Positions 12,480 through 17,298 of a stretch of DNA of 17,298 nt are shown here, in pieces. Numbering within the stretch: the first letter of the stretch is position 1; every line of letters starts with the position of its first letter. Source of the stretch: GCA-2717185 sp964386465. GTDB taxonomy: Bacteria; Pseudomonadota; Alphaproteobacteria; UBA8366; GCA-2717185. Where the stretch lies: positions 1 through 17,298 of the forward strand of contig CAYLTU010000112.1 of the NCBI GenBank assembly GCA_964386465.1. Direction: 5' to 3'. Under the pieces are notes generated by a model. That model was not told where the DNA came from, did not search any database, and saw only the letters and a program-made list of their open reading frames with translations. The translations under genes and the position numbers were made by a program.

Positions 12480-14312
12480 ATTCGCTCACGATACCGTTGC
12501 GGCGGTCGCGCGCGCGGGCTTCGGGATCGCGCCTCGCCGGGTCGCCCCAGCCGCCGCCGCCTGCCGATTGGACGAGGAAGCTATCGCCGGCGCGCACCGG
12601 GATGCCCTCTTCCTTCGTCTTCAGGACGCGCGGGGCGCGGCGTTTCGAGCGTAGGGTATAGCGGTGCGGCGCGCTCTCCTCGCCGCCGACCATGCCGCAG
12701 GACCCGTGTTTGGCGCCTTCGCCCGCCGTGTTGGCGACGCAATCGGTATCGGTTTCGACGACCAGCTCCATCTCCGCGCCCGAACCGCCGCGATACTGTC
12801 CGTCGCCGCCGGAATCGGGTCGGAACTCGTGCCGTTTCAGGAACAGCGGAAAGCGCGATTCCGCCACCTCGACGCTGCCGAATTTGAGGCCGCCCGTGGA
12901 ATGCCATTCCCCGGCCGTGTGCCAGCCGTCGCCGCCCGACGAGGCGCCCGCGCCGGGGCGGGCGTGGAACATGTGCCAGATGAACGGCTTTCCGGTGCGC
13001 GGGTTTTCGCCCTTGATGGCGATGCGGAAGCGCTTGCCCCAGCCGGCCATGGCGCGCTCCGGACAGGCGGGCGCCAGCGCCTTGATGATCGCCTCGATGA
13101 TCTCCTGGCCGCAATGGCTGGTGCAGAGCGTGACCGGCGCGCCTTCGTCGGCCCACACGACGGTGCCCTGTTTGGCGATCACCTCGATCGGCCGGAAGGT
13201 TCCGCCGTTCTTCGGCGTGTCGGGATCGATCAGGAAGGCGATCGCCATGCCGACGGCGGACCGGGTGTTGGCGTAGGAGGAATTGATGAAGCTGGTCACC
13301 TGCGGATCGGAGTCCGACAGATCGATCACGAGATCGCTGCCCCGTTTGGTGACCTTGGCGTGGATGCGGATATCCTCGTTGCCGCGGCCGTCGTCGTCGA
13401 GCAGCGCCAGGCCTTCATAGACGCCTTCCTTCCATTCGGTGAAAACCGCGCGGGCCTGCCGCTCGGAGGCGTCGAGGATGGCTTCGACGGCGCGTGAGAC
13501 CACGCCGCCGCCATACTCTGTCATCAACGCGGCCAATCGCCGCTCGCCGATATGGACGGAGCCGATCTGCGCCGCCAGGTCGCCATGGAAGTCGCGCGGA
13601 TGACGCACGTTCGCCGCCAGCATGCGCAGGATATCCTCGCGCACCACGCCGCGGTCGTAGAGCCGAAGGGCCGGCAGCCGCAACCCTTCATGCCAGATCT
13701 CGCGGGCCGAGGCGTTGTAGGCGCCGTAGGTCGCGCCGCCGATATCGCTGTGATGCGCCCGGTTGACCGACCAGAATATCAGCTCATCGCCGTTGAAAAT
13801 CGGCACGAAGGCGGTGATATCCGGCAGATGGCTGCCGCCGAAATACGGATCGTTGAGCAGGAACACGTCGCCCGGATGCACGTCGTCGCCGAAGAACTCG
13901 ACGACCGCTTCGGTCGCCCAGGACAGCGCCCCGACATGGACGGGGATATGTTCGGCCTGCGCCACCAGGATACCGTCGGCGCCGCAGATCGCGGTCGAGA
14001 AGTCGCGGCTCGAATTCAGGATCTGCGAATAGGAGGTCCGCAGCATGGCCTCGCCCATCTCCTCGACGATGGCGCTGAGCCGGTGCTGAATGACGGAGAC
14101 GGTGATCGGGTCGACGGNNNNNNNNNNNNNNNNNNNNNNNNNNNNNNNNNNNNNNNNNNNNNNNNNNNNNNNNNNNNNNNNNNNNNNNNNNNNNNNNNNN
14201 NNNNNNNNNNNNNNNNNTCGACGATGGCGCTGAGCCGGTGCTGAATGACGGAGACGGTGATCGGGTCGACGGGGTTCGCGGTCTTTGGGTCGGGATTTGT
14301 ACTGTCGTTCAT
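12478..14312 (-). CDS. Hydantoinase/oxoprolinase family protein, B subunit (HyuB-like), interrupted by an assembly gap
   Basis: Partner subunit of the HyuA-like protein. As printed, the frame is broken by the N run and by a 55-base duplication, but collapsing the duplicated bases restores one open frame of 559 residues, with MNDSTNPDPK at the start and DPITVSVIQHRLSAIVEE joining seamlessly to MGEAMLRTSYSQILNSSRDF. Family motifs are FLLNDPYFGGSHLPD (about residue 100) and NRAHHSDIGGATYGAY. The ATG at 14312 follows AAAGGA by a good spacing. The protein ends in RRNGIVSE, about a dozen residues short of the EAARxxYGVV-type tail common in HyuB proteins, exactly where an inverted repeat begins. It is probably the first gene of the operon, with hyuA and the Rieske subunits downstream. 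Confidence 0.88.
14063..14272. repeat. 55-base identical sequence on both sides of the N run (assembly overlap)
   Basis: Bases 14063-14117 and 14218-14272 are identical over 55 positions. Both encode the same HyuB stretch from the VDPITVS segment to the following EE. A real tandem duplication in a conserved N-terminal domain is unlikely. An overlap exactly as long as a common assembler k-mer points to two adjoining contigs that were separated by a default filler instead of being merged. Confidence 0.9.
14118..14217. other. Assembly gap of exactly 100 Ns
   Basis: One hundred undetermined bases, a standard filler length, lie inside the 5' part of the hyuB-like gene. The flanks overlap by 55 identical bases and reading continues in frame when they are merged, so there is probably no missing sequence. 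Confidence 0.95.
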
Positions 14313-14378
14313 CTCGTTTCCTTTGCCGCGCGACCCTAACATGCCGGTGTCGGGAAATCGAAGCGGCCTCTCCCTGTA

Positions 14379-14553
14379 GACACCTCTGCGAAATAGTGCG
14401 TTTCGGGTCGTTTTACCCCCCATCCTAACCTTCCCCCGCAAGGGGGGAAGGGATAAGCTATTCATATTAATGCATTAATTTCCTCCCCCTTGATGGGGGA
14501 GGACTAAGGTGGGGGTGGAAACGGTGTCGTCAAAGCCGTTTCGCAGAGGTCTC
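14379..14553. repeat. GC-rich palindromic intergenic repeat, copy 2 (MITE-like)
   Basis: This copy has clear terminal inverted repeats: 14379-14393 (GACACCTCTGCGAAA) and 14539-14553 (TTTCGCAGAGGTCTC) match at 14 of 15 positions. Inside is the palindromic core, ACCCCCCATCCTAACC on the left and CTAAGGTGGGGGTGG on the right, with local CCTTCCCCCGCAAGGGGGGAAGG and CCTCCCCCTTGATGGGGGAGG hairpins and an AT-rich centre. It encodes nothing and fills most of the 286-base gap between the divergent hyuB-like and phytanoyl-CoA dioxygenase genes, so it sits in both promoter regions. Only about 66 bases on the hyuB side and 45 on the other side lie outside it. Confidence 0.85.
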
Positions 14554-14598
14554 ATGTAGAAAGCGATGGTGTGGTAATATTCGAAAGGAGGTGCCGTC

Positions 14599-15387
14599 AT
14601 GCTGACCGATGCGCAGGTCGCCCGATATCGCGAAGACGGTTTCATCGTCCCTGACTACCGGCTGCCGATGGCGACGGTTGAGGCGCTGCGCGACGATGTC
14701 GCGGCGCTGGTCGGCGACGATCCGGAGATGCACCAGTTCGTGCCGACCATGTTCGACTACGAGCGCAAGTTCGTCGACTACGCGCGCGACCCCGTCTTGC
14801 TCGACATGGTCGAGCAGCTGGCAGGTCCGGACTTCGCCCTTTGGAACATGAGCCTGTTTGGCAAGCCGGCGCGCGACGGCAAGAAGGTGCCCTGGCACCA
14901 GGACGGCGAGTACTGGCCGATCCGCCCCCTGGCGACGACCCGCATCTGGATCGCGCTCGACGAAACCAGCCGCGAGAACGGCTGCCTGCGCTACCTCCGC
15001 GGGTCGCACAAACGGCGCGAGATCTGGCGGCACCGCGAGGCGGAGAACCGCCATATGCTGCTGCACTACGGCATCGATCCGGCTGAAATCGACGAAGCGG
15101 ACCTGTTCGATCTCGTGCTGGAACCGGGCCAGATGGCGATCCACGACGTGTTCATCGTGCACGGCTCGGACGCCAACGAGACCGACCGGCCGCGCCGCGC
15201 CGTCGTCCTCAACTACATGCCCCTGACCTCGCATTTCGACCACGCGCTTGCGGCCAAGCAGTACGCCGAAATGGACATCAATTTCGACCACACCCAGCGC
15301 CCGCTGTTCCTGATGCGCGGGGAGGACCGGTGCGGCCTGAACGATTTCGAAATCGGCCACGACCGGGTTGGGAAACGGGCCGCTTAG
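14599..15387 (+). CDS. Phytanoyl-CoA dioxygenase (PhyH) family protein
   Basis: A 262-residue Fe(II)/2-oxoglutarate-dependent oxygenase. The iron ligands are H100-x-D102 in VPWHQDGEYW and H188 in IVHGSDAN; an arginine at 199 or 200 (DRPRRAVV) is the likely 2-oxoglutarate binder. The N-terminal YREDGFIVPDY and the LRYLRGSHKRR segment are typical of the family. Members hydroxylate varied substrates including fatty acyl-CoAs, ectoine and natural products, so the name does not imply phytanate. AAAGGAGGT at 14584-14592 is a near-perfect ribosome binding site six bases from the ATG. It is divergent from hyuB and convergent with the glutathione S-transferases. Confidence 0.92.
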   Translation: MLTDAQVARYREDGFIVPDYRLPMATVEALRDDVAALVGDDPEMHQFVPTMFDYERKFVDYARDPVLLDMVEQLAGPDFALWNMSLFGKPARDGKKVPWHQDGEYWPIRPLATTRIWIALDETSRENGCLRYLRGSHKRREIWRHREAENRHMLLHYGIDPAEIDEADLFDLVLEPGQMAIHDVFIVHGSDANETDRPRRAVVLNYMPLTSHFDHALAAKQYAEMDINFDHTQRPLFLMRGEDRCGLNDFEIGHDRVGKRAA

Positions 15388-15457
15388 TGCCTCTCGACGT
15401 GCACTGCGGCCGCAGAGCCGGGGTCTAGTCCGGTCGTAGAACGCACCGTTTCCCTGG

Positions 15458-15487
15458 GTCCCGGATAACGCTTCGCGTTTCCGGGAC
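15458..15487. repeat. REP-like palindrome, possible bidirectional terminator
   Basis: GTCCCGGA (15458-15465) pairs exactly with TCCGGGAC (15480-15487), and the stem continues imperfectly through AACGC/GCGTT around a TTC loop. The form, a TGGGTCCCGGATnACGCTTCG-type hairpin, resembles short repeats common in Alphaproteobacteria. It lies 71 bases after the phytanoyl-CoA dioxygenase stop and 18 bases after the glutathione S-transferase stop on the other strand, so it could end both transcripts. There is no T tract. Confidence 0.7.
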
Positions 15488-15504
15488 GACACGTGGCGCG
15501 TGGC

Positions 15505-16173
15505 TTAGTGTTTCTTCGCCCGCACCGCCGGATCGGATGGGAAATCCGGCTGGTTTTCGGGCATCGCCCTGTCGAATTCCGGGAGGGCGCGGCAGCGTTC
15601 GTCGAGCTCTACGAGTAGCGGATAGGCCGACAGGTCGAGGCCCGCGAGGCACGCGTTGTACATTTGCGGGATGAGGTACAGGTCGCCCACCGTCGGCTTG
15701 CCGTCGTAGCAGAACGGCGTCGCGGACGCGCGGCGTTGCAGGAGTTCCTCGCAGGTCGCGAAGCCCTGGTGGATCCAGTGGCCGTACCAGTCGGCGCGGC
15801 CCTGCCTGTCGACATCGTAGGCACTGGCCAGATGGCGTTGGATCTTCGGGCCGATGACCGGGTGGATTTCGCAGGCGATGACTTGGGCGAAGGCGCGCGA
15901 GCGGGCGCGGGCGATGGGGTCGTCCGGGAACAGGGAGGGGCCGGGGAAGGTTTCCTCGATGAACTCCACCAATGCGGTCGACTGGGTGACGATTTCGCCG
16001 TCGATGACCAGGCTGGGGATCAGCATCTGCGGGTTGACGGTGCGGTAGTCGTCCGGCGCGCCGCCATCGAGGGTCACGGGCACGTATTCGTAGGGCACGC
16101 CTTTGATGTTGAGCGCGGTGCGTACCCGTTGGCCGGCGGAATTGCGGTAGCGGGAGTAGAGTTTCAGGTCCAT
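15505..16173 (-). CDS. Glutathione S-transferase, zeta/maleylacetoacetate isomerase-like (copy A)
   Basis: A 222-residue GST. The N-terminal thioredoxin-like domain (about 1-85) has LYSRYRNSAGQRVRTAL, close to the zeta-class SSxxxRVRIAL motif, with S12 as the candidate glutathione-activating serine; the zeta-class cysteine is absent. NPQMLIPSLVIDG supplies the cis-proline (IPS) and TQSTALVEFIEE the glutathione gamma-glutamyl-binding QS pair. The C-terminal helical domain has IACEIHPVIGPKIQRHL, echoing maleylacetoacetate isomerase. It may isomerise a ring-cleavage product or conjugate a xenobiotic. Its ATG abuts the TAA of copy B (TAAATG), with the ribosome binding site GGAAGG inside the end of that gene, so the pair is co-transcribed. 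Confidence 0.88.
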   Translation of the reverse strand: MDLKLYSRYRNSAGQRVRTALNIKGVPYEYVPVTLDGGAPDDYRTVNPQMLIPSLVIDGEIVTQSTALVEFIEETFPGPSLFPDDPIARARSRAFAQVIACEIHPVIGPKIQRHLASAYDVDRQGRADWYGHWIHQGFATCEELLQRRASATPFCYDGKPTVGDLYLIPQMYNACLAGLDLSAYPLLVELDERCRALPEFDRAMPENQPDFPSDPAVRAKKH

Positions 16174-16836
16174 TTAGCGCCACCCTTCCGGATCGTCGGG
16201 GTAGTCCGGCTGGTTTTGCGGCATCGCCTTGTCGAACGCGGGCAGCGCCCGGCAGCGTTCGTCGATTTCGCACAGCAGGGGATAGGGAGACAGGTCGATT
16301 TCGAACAGGCGTGAATTGTAGAGCTGCGGTACCAGATAGAGGTCTCCGACCGTCGGCTTGTCATCATAGCAGAACGGCGTCGCCGCGGTCCGCTGACGCA
16401 GCAGCGCTTCCAGGGTCTGGTAGCCGTGGTGCAGCCAGTGTTCGTACCAGCGTCTTACCTCGTCCGTTGTCATGCCGTGTTCTTCGGCCAAATTCTTCCG
16501 GATTCTGATGACGCCGACCGCGTGCATTTCGCAGGCGATGACCTGACCGAAGGCGCGCGAGCGGGCGCGGGCGACCGGATCGTCCGGGAGCAGGGACGGG
16601 CCAGGGAAGGTTTCCTCGATGAATTCGATCAGGGCGGTCGATTGCGTCATCCGCTCGCCGTCGACCACCAGGGTCGGGATCAGGCCCTGCGGGTTGACGT
16701 CGATATAGGCCTCCTTGGTGATCGTCCCCGTGGACCCGACGGCGACATATTCGTAATCGACGCCCTTGATATTGAGCGCGGTGCGGACCCGCTGTCCGGC
16801 GGAATTTCGGTAGCGGCTGTAGAGCGTGAGCTTCAT
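16174..16836 (-). CDS. Glutathione S-transferase, zeta/maleylacetoacetate isomerase-like (copy B)
   Basis: A 220-residue paralogue of the next gene downstream. Residues 5-26 are identical in the two proteins, and long stretches of the DNA are also nearly identical (for example around 16545-16660 versus 15885-16000), indicating tandem duplication. The same motifs are present: S12, the IPT cis-proline loop, TQSTALIEFIEE, and IACEMHAVGVIRIRKNL. Differences lie mainly in the loop after residue 33 (GSTGTITKEAYIDV) and the helical domain, including an MTTDEVRRWYEHWLHHG segment, which could change substrate choice. The ATG at 16836 follows GGGAG by about ten bases. It is the first gene of the pair, downstream of thiC on the same strand but separated by a terminator and a repeat. 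Confidence 0.88.
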   Translation of the reverse strand: MKLTLYSRYRNSAGQRVRTALNIKGVDYEYVAVGSTGTITKEAYIDVNPQGLIPTLVVDGERMTQSTALIEFIEETFPGPSLLPDDPVARARSRAFGQVIACEMHAVGVIRIRKNLAEEHGMTTDEVRRWYEHWLHHGYQTLEALLRQRTAATPFCYDDKPTVGDLYLVPQLYNSRLFEIDLSPYPLLCEIDERCRALPAFDKAMPQNQPDYPDDPEGWR

Positions 16837-16856
16837 CGGAACTGCTCCCTGAATTG

Positions 16857-17052
16857 GAGACCTCTGCGAGTTCTCCTAACGTTGTCGTTTCACCCCCCAT
16901 CCTAACCCTGAAACGCCTATGATGGACGTTTAAGCCCGCAAGGGGGGAAGGGATGACGCATTCGTACCAAATAAAATTCTCCTCCCCCTAGATGGGGGAG
17001 GAATAAGGTGGGGGTGGACGACGGTTACCTCCGCTGTTTTGCGAAGGATTCC
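16857..17052. repeat. GC-rich palindromic intergenic repeat, copy 3, with an internal insertion
   Basis: The left end GAGACCTCTGCGA (16857-16869) matches the terminal repeat of copy 2 exactly (reverse complement of its right end). The right end (TTTTGCGAAGGATTCC, to about 17052) is degenerate. The core is shared: CACCCCCCATCCTAACC at 16891-16907, CCCGCAAGGGGGGAAGGGAT from 16935, and CCTCCCCCTAGATGGGGGAGG from 16981. Where copy 2 has four bases (TTCC), this copy has 27 (16908-16934), including AAACGCC...GGACGTTT, itself a small imperfect palindrome. It occupies most of the 282-base gap between thiC and the glutathione S-transferase pair; nothing in the gap is coding. Confidence 0.82.
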
Positions 17053-17060
17053 AAATAGAA

Positions 17061-17097
17061 GGAGCCGCATCCGTTGTTCGCCTTCGGATGCGGCTCC
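17061..17097 (-). terminator. Rho-independent-type terminator of thiC
   Basis: A perfect 13-bp stem, GGAGCCGCATCCG (17061-17073) with CGGATGCGGCTCC (17085-17097), encloses an 11-base loop. On the minus strand it starts 21 bases after the thiC stop and is followed by TTCTATTT, a usable T-rich tail. Position, strand and tail all fit termination of thiC rather than of a plus-strand gene. Confidence 0.85.
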
Positions 17098-17118
17098 AAC
17101 TTCAAAAGTGCCAAGACC

Positions 17119-17298
17119 TTAGTCCGCGGCGTCGACCTTGGCGGCTTCGATTTCATCCGCCGGCTGATAGATCTCCGCGCCGGTGTCGCGGAACTTGTCG
17201 GACATGTCGAGCATGCCCTTGTCGGCGAATTCGCGGATTTCCCGCGTGATCTTCATCGAGCAGAATTTCGGCCCGCACATGGAGCAGAAATGCGCCAC
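17119..17298 (-). CDS. thiC: Phosphomethylpyrimidine synthase ThiC, C-terminal fragment
   Basis: The last 59 codons and the TAA stop of thiC; the rest lies beyond the right edge. The fragment carries HFCSMCGPKFCSMK, the C-terminal CxxCxxxxC motif that holds the [4Fe-4S] cluster of this radical-SAM enzyme. ThiC converts 5-aminoimidazole ribotide to hydroxymethylpyrimidine phosphate in thiamine synthesis. After the motif come a helical EIREFADKGMLDMSDKFRD segment and an acidic tail ending KVDAAD, both ordinary for the family. Any TPP riboswitch would be upstream, outside the window. Confidence 0.96.
   Translation of the reverse strand: MAHFCSMCGPKFCSMKITREIREFADKGMLDMSDKFRDTGAEIYQPADEIEAAKVDAAD

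Noticed and set aside
12461..12661. 66-codon plus-strand frame beginning MSDSIH, the same start as the HyuA-like protein
   Set aside because: The shared start comes only from the inverted-repeat arm. The rest is antisense to hyuB, and the ribosome binding site of the original is altered in this copy.
14063..14272. Real tandem duplication inside hyuB
   Set aside because: The copies are perfectly identical, abut a 100-N filler, and the duplication breaks the frame, while merging them gives a normal family sequence.
14530..15492. 320-codon open frame on the minus strand
   Set aside because: Antisense to the phytanoyl-CoA dioxygenase gene, which has a near-perfect ribosome binding site and full metal-binding motif.
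4166..17052. Repeated GC-rich elements considered as a CRISPR array
   Set aside because: Copies are thousands of bases apart, long, imperfect and palindromic, with no regular spacers and no cas genes.

Overview
The window is a GC-rich piece of bacterial genome, most likely from an alphaproteobacterium. The clues are a single-domain receiver with a GPDRRR-type tail, the gene families present, and the style of the intergenic palindromic repeats. No lineage can be fixed from the sequence alone. It comes from a draft scaffold: there is a 100-base N run at 14118-14217. The 55 bases before it are identical to the 55 bases after it, so the gap is almost certainly artificial and the gene across it (hyuB-like) is probably intact.

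Layout. 1-793: the 5' end of a LOG-family gene (minus), a selenocysteine tRNA (433-528) and a small two-helix membrane protein. 790-1320: a stand-alone response regulator (minus) that overlaps its convergent neighbour by 4 bases. 1503-4115: a glyoxalase II-like metallohydrolase, then an esterase whose stop codon overlaps the GTG start of an LpxR-type outer-membrane lipid A deacylase. 4330-5723: a second alpha/beta hydrolase (minus) divergent from a PaaI-type hotdog thioesterase. 5874-7456 (minus): an ABM-type small monooxygenase and a 403-residue protein made of three RidA-like domains. 7597-8237 (minus): a VapB/VapC toxin-antitoxin pair.

8365-14312 is the main block, all on the minus strand and in transcription order: hyuB-like, hyuA-like, Rieske ring-hydroxylating oxygenase alpha subunit, beta subunit. 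The last three genes are tightly packed. The hyuB-hyuA junction instead holds a 245-base stretch of nested inverted repeats that seems to have clipped the hyuB tail. The gene set suggests oxygenation of a ring followed, or accompanied, by an ATP-dependent hydantoinase/oxoprolinase/carboxylase-type step. The substrate is unknown.

14599-17298: a phytanoyl-CoA dioxygenase-family gene (plus), two tandem paralogous zeta-like glutathione S-transferases (minus), and the 3' end of thiC (minus) with its own terminator hairpin. Three copies of a GC-rich palindromic intergenic repeat (4166-4268, 14379-14553, 16857-17052) and other palindromes fill most intergenic gaps. Apart from tRNA-Sec, VapBC and thiC, the window looks like catabolic or accessory metabolism. 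The observations most worth a second look are the triple RidA protein with an exact 130-residue period and no catalytic arginine, the hyuBA-Rieske operon with its rearranged junction, and the false assembly gap.
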